A DNA stretch of 64,000 nt from Pythium myriotylum (GCA_023091665.1 JALJCQ010000030.1:1428501-1492500); one strand, 5' to 3'. Positions 45,262-60,299 are shown, counted from the first letter of the stretch. The notes: a model not told the origin generated them from the sequence alone. Numbers and translations: made by a program.

Positions 45262-46446
45262 TTATCCAACCGATGTGCTAAAACAAGTACCTAGACCAGT
45301 CAAGACCAACGGAAGTCAACCAACAACTCAACAATTGAAGCTCCCAGCCTCGTCACATACTAGTCAAGTGTATAATATTCATCGACGAGGTAGATTAGAG
45401 TAGTCATAGTCGCATTAATTTTAGTTAATACAGACGCCTTGAAACTGAGCTATACGACCGCATTGCCTCCTACCCCACACAAATACAAACAAAAACGCCA
45501 CTCACGACACCAATACAACAACAACCAACCAACGCATCTACCACGCCACGCAGCAGCAACAACTGCGCCCACACACACGCTAACAACTCCCAAACACGCA
45601 ACCACAACACAACACGCACCACGCGACCAACACACGACCACAACACACACACCACAACCACAACAACATACGCCACACCCTCGCCTCCTCACCTCACACG
45701 GGTTGCTCCTCTTGCTTCACTCACAAACCAACAACCCCACTCACACGAGCCACCAGCTTCTGACGCCACCCACGCCACCCACGCCACCCACGACGGCTGG
45801 GATGCCACGACTCACAGCCCACCCCACCCCCAACCTTCCCAACCGTTTACCACCTAGACCAAGGAGGGTGATCGAACCACTCGATGGTGCCCCCGGTGCC
45901 GATCACCTGTTGTCCGCCAACTTGATTCCGTCGGATGGGGCAAGCTGGTATCGACTTGCCACACCCCACCCCGGACACATCAACTCTCTGTGTGTGCCAT
46001 GGGTCGAACCTCGCAGTCGTCTCGGACGCTCGTCGCTCTTCGGTCTGCACGACACCATGTTGTTCTGGATGGAGGCCACAGCTAGGCTGGAATGAGCTGG
46101 TGATACTCGATACATCCGGGGCCCGTCACAACACGGAGGAGGCCCCTCCTCACCGACTCTTGCTACTTCTCCCAAGCCGAAGCCACCCCCAGGATGCTGG
46201 CATGCTGGCATGCTGGCGTGGGTAGAAAGCGTCGACTCTAGCGGTGCTCCACCAAGGCACACCACGATGGGGTCGCGGCGCGGCGTGGTGAAGTCGAAGG
46301 TGGGCTCGTGCCCTGCGTGTGCCGCTCTGATGGTCTCCTGGACTGCCCTGCTGAGTGTGGTGTGTGTGGCTGTTGATCCGCGGACGTATTTGCAAAGGTC
46401 GGGAGGTGGTCGAGGTGGCTGTTTGGTGGTGTAAAAATCAAAGAGA

Positions 46447-46519
46447 TGGTCATATTGGGGCTCGAACCCAAGACCACAGCGTTATTAGCACTGCGCTCTA
46501 CCGACTGAGCTATACGACC
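46447..46519 (-). tRNA. tRNA-Ile(AAU), unit 24
   Basis: Intact copy; native upstream flank. First unit after the truncated LINE. Confidence 0.97.
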
Positions 46520-47506
46520 GCATTGCCTCCTACCCCACACAAATACAAACAAAAACGCCACTCACGACACCAATACAACAACAACCAACCAACGCATCTA
46601 CCACGCCACGCAGCAGCAACAACTGCGCCCACACACACGCTAACAACTCCCAAACACGCAACCACAACACAACACGCACCACGCGACCAACACACGACCA
46701 CAACACACACACCACAACCACAACAACATACGCCACACCCTCGCCTCCTCACCTCACACGGGTTGCTCCTCTTGCTTCACTCACAAACCAACAACCCCAC
46801 TCACACGAGCCACCAGCTTCTGACGCCACCCACGCCACCCACGCCACCCACGACGGCTGGGATGCCACGACTCACAGCCCACCCCACCCCCAACCTTCCC
46901 AACCGTTTACCACCTAGACCAAGGAGGGTGATCGAACCACTCGATGGTGCCCCCGGTGCCGATCACCTGTTGTCCGCCAACTTGATTCCGTCGGATGGGG
47001 CAAGCTGGTATCGACTTGCCACACCCCACCCCGGACACATCAACTCTCTGTGTGTGCCATGGGTCGAACCTCGCAGTCGTCTCGGACGCTCGTCGCTCTT
47101 CGGTCTGCACGACACCATGTTGTTCTGGATGGAGGCCACAGCTAGGCTGGAATGAGCTGGTGATACTCGATACATCCGGGGCCCGTCACAACACGGAGGA
47201 GGCCCCTCCTCACCGACTCTTGCTACTTCTCCCAAGCCGAAGCCACCCCCAGGATGCTGGCATGCTGGCATGCTGGCGTGGGTAGAAAGCGTCGACTCTA
47301 GCGGTGCTCCACCAAGGCACACCACGATGGGGTCGCGGCGCGGCGTGGTGAAGTCGAAGGTGGGCTCGTGCCCTGCGTGTGCCGCTCTGATGGTCTCCTG
47401 GACTGCCCTGCTGAGTGTGGTGTGTGTGGCTGTTGATCCGCGGACGTATTTGCAAAGGTCGGGAGGTGGTCGAGGTGGCTGTTTGGTGGTGTAAAAATCA
47501 AAGAGA

Positions 47507-47579
47507 TGGTCATATTGGGGCTCGAACCCAAGACCACAGCGTTATTAGCACTGCGCTCTACCGACTGAGCTATACGACC
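47507..47579 (-). tRNA. tRNA-Ile(AAU), unit 25
   Basis: Intact copy; native upstream flank. Confidence 0.97.
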
Positions 47580-48566
47580 GCATTGCCTCCTACCCCACAC
47601 AAATACAAACAAAAACGCCACTCACGACACCAATACAACAACAACCAACCAACGCATCTACCACGCCACGCAGCAGCAACAACTGCGCCCACACACACGC
47701 TAACAACTCCCAAACACGCAACCACAACACAACACGCACCACGCGACCAACACACGACCACAACACACACACCACAACCACAACAACATACGCCACACCC
47801 TCGCCTCCTCACCTCACACGGGTTGCTCCTCTTGCTTCACTCACAAACCAACAACCCCACTCACACGAGCCACCAGCTTCTGACGCCACCCACGCCACCC
47901 ACGCCACCCACGACGGCTGGGATGCCACGACTCACAGCCCACCCCACCCCCAACCTTCCCAACCGTTTACCACCTAGACCAAGGAGGGTGATCGAACCAC
48001 TCGATGGTGCCCCCGGTGCCGATCACCTGTTGTCCGCCAACTTGATTCCGTCGGATGGGGCAAGCTGGTATCGACTTGCCACACCCCACCCCGGACACAT
48101 CAACTCTCTGTGTGTGCCATGGGTCGAACCTCGCAGTCGTCTCGGACGCTCGTCGCTCTTCGGTCTGCACGACACCATGTTGTTCTGGATGGAGGCCACA
48201 GCTAGGCTGGAATGAGCTGGTGATACTCGATACATCCGGGGCCCGTCACAACACGGAGGAGGCCCCTCCTCACCGACTCTTGCTACTTCTCCCAAGCCGA
48301 AGCCACCCCCAGGATGCTGGCATGCTGGCATGCTGGCGTGGGTAGAAAGCGTCGACTCTAGCGGTGCTCCACCAAGGCACACCACGATGGGGTCGCGGCG
48401 CGGCGTGGTGAAGTCGAAGGTGGGCTCGTGCCCTGCGTGTGCCGCTCTGATGGTCTCCTGGACTGCCCTGCTGAGTGTGGTGTGTGTGGCTGTTGATCCG
48501 CGGACGTATTTGCAAAGGTCGGGAGGTGGTCGAGGTGGCTGTTTGGTGGTGTAAAAATCAAAGAGA

Positions 48567-48639
48567 TGGTCATATTGGGGCTCGAACCCAAGACCACAGC
48601 GTTATTAGCACTGCGCTCTACCGACTGAGCTATACGACC
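48567..48639 (-). tRNA. tRNA-Ile(AAU), unit 26
   Basis: Intact copy; native upstream flank. Confidence 0.97.
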
Positions 48640-49626
48640 GCATTGCCTCCTACCCCACACAAATACAAACAAAAACGCCACTCACGACACCAATACAACA
48701 ACAACCAACCAACGCATCTACCACGCCACGCAGCAGCAACAACTGCGCCCACACACACGCTAACAACTCCCAAACACGCAACCACAACACAACACGCACC
48801 ACGCGACCAACACACGACCACAACACACACACCACAACCACAACAACATACGCCACACCCTCGCCTCCTCACCTCACACGGGTTGCTCCTCTTGCTTCAC
48901 TCACAAACCAACAACCCCACTCACACGAGCCACCAGCTTCTGACGCCACCCACGCCACCCACGCCACCCACGACGGCTGGGATGCCACGACTCACAGCCC
49001 ACCCCACCCCCAACCTTCCCAACCGTTTACCACCTAGACCAAGGAGGGTGATCGAACCACTCGATGGTGCCCCCGGTGCCGATCACCTGTTGTCCGCCAA
49101 CTTGATTCCGTCGGATGGGGCAAGCTGGTATCGACTTGCCACACCCCACCCCGGACACATCAACTCTCTGTGTGTGCCATGGGTCGAACCTCGCAGTCGT
49201 CTCGGACGCTCGTCGCTCTTCGGTCTGCACGACACCATGTTGTTCTGGATGGAGGCCACAGCTAGGCTGGAATGAGCTGGTGATACTCGATACATCCGGG
49301 GCCCGTCACAACACGGAGGAGGCCCCTCCTCACCGACTCTTGCTACTTCTCCCAAGCCGAAGCCACCCCCAGGATGCTGGCATGCTGGCATGCTGGCGTG
49401 GGTAGAAAGCGTCGACTCTAGCGGTGCTCCACCAAGGCACACCACGATGGGGTCGCGGCGCGGCGTGGTGAAGTCGAAGGTGGGCTCGTGCCCTGCGTGT
49501 GCCGCTCTGATGGTCTCCTGGACTGCCCTGCTGAGTGTGGTGTGTGTGGCTGTTGATCCGCGGACGTATTTGCAAAGGTCGGGAGGTGGTCGAGGTGGCT
49601 GTTTGGTGGTGTAAAAATCAAAGAGA

Positions 49627-49699
49627 TGGTCATATTGGGGCTCGAACCCAAGACCACAGCGTTATTAGCACTGCGCTCTACCGACTGAGCTATACGACC
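49627..49699 (-). tRNA. tRNA-Ile(AAU), unit 27
   Basis: Intact copy; native upstream flank. Confidence 0.97.
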
Positions 49700-50686
49700 G
49701 CATTGCCTCCTACCCCACACAAATACAAACAAAAACGCCACTCACGACACCAATACAACAACAACCAACCAACGCATCTACCACGCCACGCAGCAGCAAC
49801 AACTGCGCCCACACACACGCTAACAACTCCCAAACACGCAACCACAACACAACACGCACCACGCGACCAACACACGACCACAACACACACACCACAACCA
49901 CAACAACATACGCCACACCCTCGCCTCCTCACCTCACACGGGTTGCTCCTCTTGCTTCACTCACAAACCAACAACCCCACTCACACGAGCCACCAGCTTC
50001 TGACGCCACCCACGCCACCCACGCCACCCACGACGGCTGGGATGCCACGACTCACAGCCCACCCCACCCCCAACCTTCCCAACCGTTTACCACCTAGACC
50101 AAGGAGGGTGATCGAACCACTCGATGGTGCCCCCGGTGCCGATCACCTGTTGTCCGCCAACTTGATTCCGTCGGATGGGGCAAGCTGGTATCGACTTGCC
50201 ACACCCCACCCCGGACACATCAACTCTCTGTGTGTGCCATGGGTCGAACCTCGCAGTCGTCTCGGACGCTCGTCGCTCTTCGGTCTGCACGACACCATGT
50301 TGTTCTGGATGGAGGCCACAGCTAGGCTGGAATGAGCTGGTGATACTCGATACATCCGGGGCCCGTCACAACACGGAGGAGGCCCCTCCTCACCGACTCT
50401 TGCTACTTCTCCCAAGCCGAAGCCACCCCCAGGATGCTGGCATGCTGGCATGCTGGCGTGGGTAGAAAGCGTCGACTCTAGCGGTGCTCCACCAAGGCAC
50501 ACCACGATGGGGTCGCGGCGCGGCGTGGTGAAGTCGAAGGTGGGCTCGTGCCCTGCGTGTGCCGCTCTGATGGTCTCCTGGACTGCCCTGCTGAGTGTGG
50601 TGTGTGTGGCTGTTGATCCGCGGACGTATTTGCAAAGGTCGGGAGGTGGTCGAGGTGGCTGTTTGGTGGTGTAAAAATCAAAGAGA

Positions 50687-50759
50687 TGGTCATATTGGGG
50701 CTCGAACCCAAGACCACAGCGTTATTAGCACTGCGCTCTACCGACTGAGCTATACGACC
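50687..50759 (-). tRNA. tRNA-Ile(AAU), unit 28
   Basis: Intact copy; native upstream flank. Confidence 0.97.
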
Positions 50760-51746
50760 GCATTGCCTCCTACCCCACACAAATACAAACAAAAACGCCA
50801 CTCACGACACCAATACAACAACAACCAACCAACGCATCTACCACGCCACGCAGCAGCAACAACTGCGCCCACACACACGCTAACAACTCCCAAACACGCA
50901 ACCACAACACAACACGCACCACGCGACCAACACACGACCACAACACACACACCACAACCACAACAACATACGCCACACCCTCGCCTCCTCACCTCACACG
51001 GGTTGCTCCTCTTGCTTCACTCACAAACCAACAACCCCACTCACACGAGCCACCAGCTTCTGACGCCACCCACGCCACCCACGCCACCCACGACGGCTGG
51101 GATGCCACGACTCACAGCCCACCCCACCCCCAACCTTCCCAACCGTTTACCACCTAGACCAAGGAGGGTGATCGAACCACTCGATGGTGCCCCCGGTGCC
51201 GATCACCTGTTGTCCGCCAACTTGATTCCGTCGGATGGGGCAAGCTGGTATCGACTTGCCACACCCCACCCCGGACACATCAACTCTCTGTGTGTGCCAT
51301 GGGTCGAACCTCGCAGTCGTCTCGGACGCTCGTCGCTCTTCGGTCTGCACGACACCATGTTGTTCTGGATGGAGGCCACAGCTAGGCTGGAATGAGCTGG
51401 TGATACTCGATACATCCGGGGCCCGTCACAACACGGAGGAGGCCCCTCCTCACCGACTCTTGCTACTTCTCCCAAGCCGAAGCCACCCCCAGGATGCTGG
51501 CATGCTGGCATGCTGGCGTGGGTAGAAAGCGTCGACTCTAGCGGTGCTCCACCAAGGCACACCACGATGGGGTCGCGGCGCGGCGTGGTGAAGTCGAAGG
51601 TGGGCTCGTGCCCTGCGTGTGCCGCTCTGATGGTCTCCTGGACTGCCCTGCTGAGTGTGGTGTGTGTGGCTGTTGATCCGCGGACGTATTTGCAAAGGTC
51701 GGGAGGTGGTCGAGGTGGCTGTTTGGTGGTGTAAAAATCAAAGAGA

Positions 51747-51819
51747 TGGTCATATTGGGGCTCGAACCCAAGACCACAGCGTTATTAGCACTGCGCTCTA
51801 CCGACTGAGCTATACGACC
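51747..51819 (-). tRNA. tRNA-Ile(AAU), unit 29
   Basis: Intact copy; native upstream flank. Confidence 0.97.
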
Positions 51820-52806
51820 GCATTGCCTCCTACCCCACACAAATACAAACAAAAACGCCACTCACGACACCAATACAACAACAACCAACCAACGCATCTA
51901 CCACGCCACGCAGCAGCAACAACTGCGCCCACACACACGCTAACAACTCCCAAACACGCAACCACAACACAACACGCACCACGCGACCAACACACGACCA
52001 CAACACACACACCACAACCACAACAACATACGCCACACCCTCGCCTCCTCACCTCACACGGGTTGCTCCTCTTGCTTCACTCACAAACCAACAACCCCAC
52101 TCACACGAGCCACCAGCTTCTGACGCCACCCACGCCACCCACGCCACCCACGACGGCTGGGATGCCACGACTCACAGCCCACCCCACCCCCAACCTTCCC
52201 AACCGTTTACCACCTAGACCAAGGAGGGTGATCGAACCACTCGATGGTGCCCCCGGTGCCGATCACCTGTTGTCCGCCAACTTGATTCCGTCGGATGGGG
52301 CAAGCTGGTATCGACTTGCCACACCCCACCCCGGACACATCAACTCTCTGTGTGTGCCATGGGTCGAACCTCGCAGTCGTCTCGGACGCTCGTCGCTCTT
52401 CGGTCTGCACGACACCATGTTGTTCTGGATGGAGGCCACAGCTAGGCTGGAATGAGCTGGTGATACTCGATACATCCGGGGCCCGTCACAACACGGAGGA
52501 GGCCCCTCCTCACCGACTCTTGCTACTTCTCCCAAGCCGAAGCCACCCCCAGGATGCTGGCATGCTGGCATGCTGGCGTGGGTAGAAAGCGTCGACTCTA
52601 GCGGTGCTCCACCAAGGCACACCACGATGGGGTCGCGGCGCGGCGTGGTGAAGTCGAAGGTGGGCTCGTGCCCTGCGTGTGCCGCTCTGATGGTCTCCTG
52701 GACTGCCCTGCTGAGTGTGGTGTGTGTGGCTGTTGATCCGCGGACGTATTTGCAAAGGTCGGGAGGTGGTCGAGGTGGCTGTTTGGTGGTGTAAAAATCA
52801 AAGAGA

Positions 52807-52879
52807 TGGTCATATTGGGGCTCGAACCCAAGACCACAGCGTTATTAGCACTGCGCTCTACCGACTGAGCTATACGACC
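52807..52879 (-). tRNA. tRNA-Ile(AAU), unit 30
   Basis: Intact copy; native upstream flank. Confidence 0.97.
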
Positions 52880-53866
52880 GCATTGCCTCCTACCCCACAC
52901 AAATACAAACAAAAACGCCACTCACGACACCAATACAACAACAACCAACCAACGCATCTACCACGCCACGCAGCAGCAACAACTGCGCCCACACACACGC
53001 TAACAACTCCCAAACACGCAACCACAACACAACACGCACCACGCGACCAACACACGACCACAACACACACACCACAACCACAACAACATACGCCACACCC
53101 TCGCCTCCTCACCTCACACGGGTTGCTCCTCTTGCTTCACTCACAAACCAACAACCCCACTCACACGAGCCACCAGCTTCTGACGCCACCCACGCCACCC
53201 ACGCCACCCACGACGGCTGGGATGCCACGACTCACAGCCCACCCCACCCCCAACCTTCCCAACCGTTTACCACCTAGACCAAGGAGGGTGATCGAACCAC
53301 TCGATGGTGCCCCCGGTGCCGATCACCTGTTGTCCGCCAACTTGATTCCGTCGGATGGGGCAAGCTGGTATCGACTTGCCACACCCCACCCCGGACACAT
53401 CAACTCTCTGTGTGTGCCATGGGTCGAACCTCGCAGTCGTCTCGGACGCTCGTCGCTCTTCGGTCTGCACGACACCATGTTGTTCTGGATGGAGGCCACA
53501 GCTAGGCTGGAATGAGCTGGTGATACTCGATACATCCGGGGCCCGTCACAACACGGAGGAGGCCCCTCCTCACCGACTCTTGCTACTTCTCCCAAGCCGA
53601 AGCCACCCCCAGGATGCTGGCATGCTGGCATGCTGGCGTGGGTAGAAAGCGTCGACTCTAGCGGTGCTCCACCAAGGCACACCACGATGGGGTCGCGGCG
53701 CGGCGTGGTGAAGTCGAAGGTGGGCTCGTGCCCTGCGTGTGCCGCTCTGATGGTCTCCTGGACTGCCCTGCTGAGTGTGGTGTGTGTGGCTGTTGATCCG
53801 CGGACGTATTTGCAAAGGTCGGGAGGTGGTCGAGGTGGCTGTTTGGTGGTGTAAAAATCAAAGAGA

Positions 53867-53939
53867 TGGTCATATTGGGGCTCGAACCCAAGACCACAGC
53901 GTTATTAGCACTGCGCTCTACCGACTGAGCTATACGACC
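53867..53939 (-). tRNA. tRNA-Ile(AAU), unit 31
   Basis: Intact copy; native upstream flank. Confidence 0.97.
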
Positions 53940-54926
53940 GCATTGCCTCCTACCCCACACAAATACAAACAAAAACGCCACTCACGACACCAATACAACA
54001 ACAACCAACCAACGCATCTACCACGCCACGCAGCAGCAACAACTGCGCCCACACACACGCTAACAACTCCCAAACACGCAACCACAACACAACACGCACC
54101 ACGCGACCAACACACGACCACAACACACACACCACAACCACAACAACATACGCCACACCCTCGCCTCCTCACCTCACACGGGTTGCTCCTCTTGCTTCAC
54201 TCACAAACCAACAACCCCACTCACACGAGCCACCAGCTTCTGACGCCACCCACGCCACCCACGCCACCCACGACGGCTGGGATGCCACGACTCACAGCCC
54301 ACCCCACCCCCAACCTTCCCAACCGTTTACCACCTAGACCAAGGAGGGTGATCGAACCACTCGATGGTGCCCCCGGTGCCGATCACCTGTTGTCCGCCAA
54401 CTTGATTCCGTCGGATGGGGCAAGCTGGTATCGACTTGCCACACCCCACCCCGGACACATCAACTCTCTGTGTGTGCCATGGGTCGAACCTCGCAGTCGT
54501 CTCGGACGCTCGTCGCTCTTCGGTCTGCACGACACCATGTTGTTCTGGATGGAGGCCACAGCTAGGCTGGAATGAGCTGGTGATACTCGATACATCCGGG
54601 GCCCGTCACAACACGGAGGAGGCCCCTCCTCACCGACTCTTGCTACTTCTCCCAAGCCGAAGCCACCCCCAGGATGCTGGCATGCTGGCATGCTGGCGTG
54701 GGTAGAAAGCGTCGACTCTAGCGGTGCTCCACCAAGGCACACCACGATGGGGTCGCGGCGCGGCGTGGTGAAGTCGAAGGTGGGCTCGTGCCCTGCGTGT
54801 GCCGCTCTGATGGTCTCCTGGACTGCCCTGCTGAGTGTGGTGTGTGTGGCTGTTGATCCGCGGACGTATTTGCAAAGGTCGGGAGGTGGTCGAGGTGGCT
54901 GTTTGGTGGTGTAAAAATCAAAGAGA

Positions 54927-54999
54927 TGGTCATATTGGGGCTCGAACCCAAGACCACAGCGTTATTAGCACTGCGCTCTACCGACTGAGCTATACGACC
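54927..54999 (-). tRNA. tRNA-Ile(AAU), unit 32
   Basis: Intact copy; native upstream flank. Confidence 0.97.
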
Positions 55000-55986
55000 G
55001 CATTGCCTCCTACCCCACACAAATACAAACAAAAACGCCACTCACGACACCAATACAACAACAACCAACCAACGCATCTACCACGCCACGCAGCAGCAAC
55101 AACTGCGCCCACACACACGCTAACAACTCCCAAACACGCAACCACAACACAACACGCACCACGCGACCAACACACGACCACAACACACACACCACAACCA
55201 CAACAACATACGCCACACCCTCGCCTCCTCACCTCACACGGGTTGCTCCTCTTGCTTCACTCACAAACCAACAACCCCACTCACACGAGCCACCAGCTTC
55301 TGACGCCACCCACGCCACCCACGCCACCCACGACGGCTGGGATGCCACGACTCACAGCCCACCCCACCCCCAACCTTCCCAACCGTTTACCACCTAGACC
55401 AAGGAGGGTGATCGAACCACTCGATGGTGCCCCCGGTGCCGATCACCTGTTGTCCGCCAACTTGATTCCGTCGGATGGGGCAAGCTGGTATCGACTTGCC
55501 ACACCCCACCCCGGACACATCAACTCTCTGTGTGTGCCATGGGTCGAACCTCGCAGTCGTCTCGGACGCTCGTCGCTCTTCGGTCTGCACGACACCATGT
55601 TGTTCTGGATGGAGGCCACAGCTAGGCTGGAATGAGCTGGTGATACTCGATACATCCGGGGCCCGTCACAACACGGAGGAGGCCCCTCCTCACCGACTCT
55701 TGCTACTTCTCCCAAGCCGAAGCCACCCCCAGGATGCTGGCATGCTGGCATGCTGGCGTGGGTAGAAAGCGTCGACTCTAGCGGTGCTCCACCAAGGCAC
55801 ACCACGATGGGGTCGCGGCGCGGCGTGGTGAAGTCGAAGGTGGGCTCGTGCCCTGCGTGTGCCGCTCTGATGGTCTCCTGGACTGCCCTGCTGAGTGTGG
55901 TGTGTGTGGCTGTTGATCCGCGGACGTATTTGCAAAGGTCGGGAGGTGGTCGAGGTGGCTGTTTGGTGGTGTAAAAATCAAAGAGA

Positions 55987-56059
55987 TGGTCATATTGGGG
56001 CTCGAACCCAAGACCACAGCGTTATTAGCACTGCGCTCTACCGACTGAGCTATACGACC
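55987..56059 (-). tRNA. tRNA-Ile(AAU), unit 33
   Basis: Intact copy; native upstream flank. Confidence 0.97.
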
Positions 56060-57046
56060 GCATTGCCTCCTACCCCACACAAATACAAACAAAAACGCCA
56101 CTCACGACACCAATACAACAACAACCAACCAACGCATCTACCACGCCACGCAGCAGCAACAACTGCGCCCACACACACGCTAACAACTCCCAAACACGCA
56201 ACCACAACACAACACGCACCACGCGACCAACACACGACCACAACACACACACCACAACCACAACAACATACGCCACACCCTCGCCTCCTCACCTCACACG
56301 GGTTGCTCCTCTTGCTTCACTCACAAACCAACAACCCCACTCACACGAGCCACCAGCTTCTGACGCCACCCACGCCACCCACGCCACCCACGACGGCTGG
56401 GATGCCACGACTCACAGCCCACCCCACCCCCAACCTTCCCAACCGTTTACCACCTAGACCAAGGAGGGTGATCGAACCACTCGATGGTGCCCCCGGTGCC
56501 GATCACCTGTTGTCCGCCAACTTGATTCCGTCGGATGGGGCAAGCTGGTATCGACTTGCCACACCCCACCCCGGACACATCAACTCTCTGTGTGTGCCAT
56601 GGGTCGAACCTCGCAGTCGTCTCGGACGCTCGTCGCTCTTCGGTCTGCACGACACCATGTTGTTCTGGATGGAGGCCACAGCTAGGCTGGAATGAGCTGG
56701 TGATACTCGATACATCCGGGGCCCGTCACAACACGGAGGAGGCCCCTCCTCACCGACTCTTGCTACTTCTCCCAAGCCGAAGCCACCCCCAGGATGCTGG
56801 CATGCTGGCATGCTGGCGTGGGTAGAAAGCGTCGACTCTAGCGGTGCTCCACCAAGGCACACCACGATGGGGTCGCGGCGCGGCGTGGTGAAGTCGAAGG
56901 TGGGCTCGTGCCCTGCGTGTGCCGCTCTGATGGTCTCCTGGACTGCCCTGCTGAGTGTGGTGTGTGTGGCTGTTGATCCGCGGACGTATTTGCAAAGGTC
57001 GGGAGGTGGTCGAGGTGGCTGTTTGGTGGTGTAAAAATCAAAGAGA

Positions 57047-57119
57047 TGGTCATATTGGGGCTCGAACCCAAGACCACAGCGTTATTAGCACTGCGCTCTA
57101 CCGACTGAGCTATACGACC
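57047..57119 (-). tRNA. tRNA-Ile(AAU), unit 34
   Basis: Intact copy; native upstream flank. Confidence 0.97.
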
Positions 57120-58106
57120 GCATTGCCTCCTACCCCACACAAATACAAACAAAAACGCCACTCACGACACCAATACAACAACAACCAACCAACGCATCTA
57201 CCACGCCACGCAGCAGCAACAACTGCGCCCACACACACGCTAACAACTCCCAAACACGCAACCACAACACAACACGCACCACGCGACCAACACACGACCA
57301 CAACACACACACCACAACCACAACAACATACGCCACACCCTCGCCTCCTCACCTCACACGGGTTGCTCCTCTTGCTTCACTCACAAACCAACAACCCCAC
57401 TCACACGAGCCACCAGCTTCTGACGCCACCCACGCCACCCACGCCACCCACGACGGCTGGGATGCCACGACTCACAGCCCACCCCACCCCCAACCTTCCC
57501 AACCGTTTACCACCTAGACCAAGGAGGGTGATCGAACCACTCGATGGTGCCCCCGGTGCCGATCACCTGTTGTCCGCCAACTTGATTCCGTCGGATGGGG
57601 CAAGCTGGTATCGACTTGCCACACCCCACCCCGGACACATCAACTCTCTGTGTGTGCCATGGGTCGAACCTCGCAGTCGTCTCGGACGCTCGTCGCTCTT
57701 CGGTCTGCACGACACCATGTTGTTCTGGATGGAGGCCACAGCTAGGCTGGAATGAGCTGGTGATACTCGATACATCCGGGGCCCGTCACAACACGGAGGA
57801 GGCCCCTCCTCACCGACTCTTGCTACTTCTCCCAAGCCGAAGCCACCCCCAGGATGCTGGCATGCTGGCATGCTGGCGTGGGTAGAAAGCGTCGACTCTA
57901 GCGGTGCTCCACCAAGGCACACCACGATGGGGTCGCGGCGCGGCGTGGTGAAGTCGAAGGTGGGCTCGTGCCCTGCGTGTGCCGCTCTGATGGTCTCCTG
58001 GACTGCCCTGCTGAGTGTGGTGTGTGTGGCTGTTGATCCGCGGACGTATTTGCAAAGGTCGGGAGGTGGTCGAGGTGGCTGTTTGGTGGTGTAAAAATCA
58101 AAGAGA

Positions 58107-58179
58107 TGGTCATATTGGGGCTCGAACCCAAGACCACAGCGTTATTAGCACTGCGCTCTACCGACTGAGCTATACGACC
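58107..58179 (-). tRNA. tRNA-Ile(AAU), unit 35
   Basis: Intact copy; native upstream flank. Confidence 0.97.
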
Positions 58180-59166
58180 GCATTGCCTCCTACCCCACAC
58201 AAATACAAACAAAAACGCCACTCACGACACCAATACAACAACAACCAACCAACGCATCTACCACGCCACGCAGCAGCAACAACTGCGCCCACACACACGC
58301 TAACAACTCCCAAACACGCAACCACAACACAACACGCACCACGCGACCAACACACGACCACAACACACACACCACAACCACAACAACATACGCCACACCC
58401 TCGCCTCCTCACCTCACACGGGTTGCTCCTCTTGCTTCACTCACAAACCAACAACCCCACTCACACGAGCCACCAGCTTCTGACGCCACCCACGCCACCC
58501 ACGCCACCCACGACGGCTGGGATGCCACGACTCACAGCCCACCCCACCCCCAACCTTCCCAACCGTTTACCACCTAGACCAAGGAGGGTGATCGAACCAC
58601 TCGATGGTGCCCCCGGTGCCGATCACCTGTTGTCCGCCAACTTGATTCCGTCGGATGGGGCAAGCTGGTATCGACTTGCCACACCCCACCCCGGACACAT
58701 CAACTCTCTGTGTGTGCCATGGGTCGAACCTCGCAGTCGTCTCGGACGCTCGTCGCTCTTCGGTCTGCACGACACCATGTTGTTCTGGATGGAGGCCACA
58801 GCTAGGCTGGAATGAGCTGGTGATACTCGATACATCCGGGGCCCGTCACAACACGGAGGAGGCCCCTCCTCACCGACTCTTGCTACTTCTCCCAAGCCGA
58901 AGCCACCCCCAGGATGCTGGCATGCTGGCATGCTGGCGTGGGTAGAAAGCGTCGACTCTAGCGGTGCTCCACCAAGGCACACCACGATGGGGTCGCGGCG
59001 CGGCGTGGTGAAGTCGAAGGTGGGCTCGTGCCCTGCGTGTGCCGCTCTGATGGTCTCCTGGACTGCCCTGCTGAGTGTGGTGTGTGTGGCTGTTGATCCG
59101 CGGACGTATTTGCAAAGGTCGGGAGGTGGTCGAGGTGGCTGTTTGGTGGTGTAAAAATCAAAGAGA

Positions 59167-59239
59167 TGGTCATATTGGGGCTCGAACCCAAGACCACAGC
59201 GTTATTAGCACTGCGCTCTACCGACTGAGCTATACGACC
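59167..59239 (-). tRNA. tRNA-Ile(AAU), unit 36
   Basis: Intact copy; native upstream flank. Confidence 0.97.
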
Positions 59240-60226
59240 GCATTGCCTCCTACCCCACACAAATACAAACAAAAACGCCACTCACGACACCAATACAACA
59301 ACAACCAACCAACGCATCTACCACGCCACGCAGCAGCAACAACTGCGCCCACACACACGCTAACAACTCCCAAACACGCAACCACAACACAACACGCACC
59401 ACGCGACCAACACACGACCACAACACACACACCACAACCACAACAACATACGCCACACCCTCGCCTCCTCACCTCACACGGGTTGCTCCTCTTGCTTCAC
59501 TCACAAACCAACAACCCCACTCACACGAGCCACCAGCTTCTGACGCCACCCACGCCACCCACGCCACCCACGACGGCTGGGATGCCACGACTCACAGCCC
59601 ACCCCACCCCCAACCTTCCCAACCGTTTACCACCTAGACCAAGGAGGGTGATCGAACCACTCGATGGTGCCCCCGGTGCCGATCACCTGTTGTCCGCCAA
59701 CTTGATTCCGTCGGATGGGGCAAGCTGGTATCGACTTGCCACACCCCACCCCGGACACATCAACTCTCTGTGTGTGCCATGGGTCGAACCTCGCAGTCGT
59801 CTCGGACGCTCGTCGCTCTTCGGTCTGCACGACACCATGTTGTTCTGGATGGAGGCCACAGCTAGGCTGGAATGAGCTGGTGATACTCGATACATCCGGG
59901 GCCCGTCACAACACGGAGGAGGCCCCTCCTCACCGACTCTTGCTACTTCTCCCAAGCCGAAGCCACCCCCAGGATGCTGGCATGCTGGCATGCTGGCGTG
60001 GGTAGAAAGCGTCGACTCTAGCGGTGCTCCACCAAGGCACACCACGATGGGGTCGCGGCGCGGCGTGGTGAAGTCGAAGGTGGGCTCGTGCCCTGCGTGT
60101 GCCGCTCTGATGGTCTCCTGGACTGCCCTGCTGAGTGTGGTGTGTGTGGCTGTTGATCCGCGGACGTATTTGCAAAGGTCGGGAGGTGGTCGAGGTGGCT
60201 GTTTGGTGGTGTAAAAATCAAAGAGA

Positions 60227-60299
60227 TGGTCATATTGGGGCTCGAACCCAAGACCACAGCGTTATTAGCACTGCGCTCTACCGACTGAGCTATACGACC
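60227..60299 (-). tRNA. tRNA-Ile(AAU), unit 37; upstream flank replaced by E4a
   Basis: Complete gene abutting a double insertion (E4a then E4b). Confidence 0.96.

Larger units (their letters stand above)
42211..45443 (+). mobile_element. 5'-truncated copy of the LINE (3.2 kb)
   Basis: Corresponds to 21192-24424 of the full-length copy, with the same 3' end and the 16-bp tRNA duplication (42195-42210 and 45444-45459). The junction reads GACC-GCACTGGGG; GC matches both the native flank and the element, so it is either microhomology or an 18-bp duplication. 5' truncation with an intact 3' end is the hallmark of target-primed reverse transcription. I counted about four substitutions against the full-length copy. 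Confidence 0.92.
45460..60299 (-). repeat. tRNA-Ile array, block of units 24-37
   Basis: Fourteen uninterrupted 1,060-bp units starting at 45460, the longest run in the window; I saw no variant among them. Confidence 0.97.
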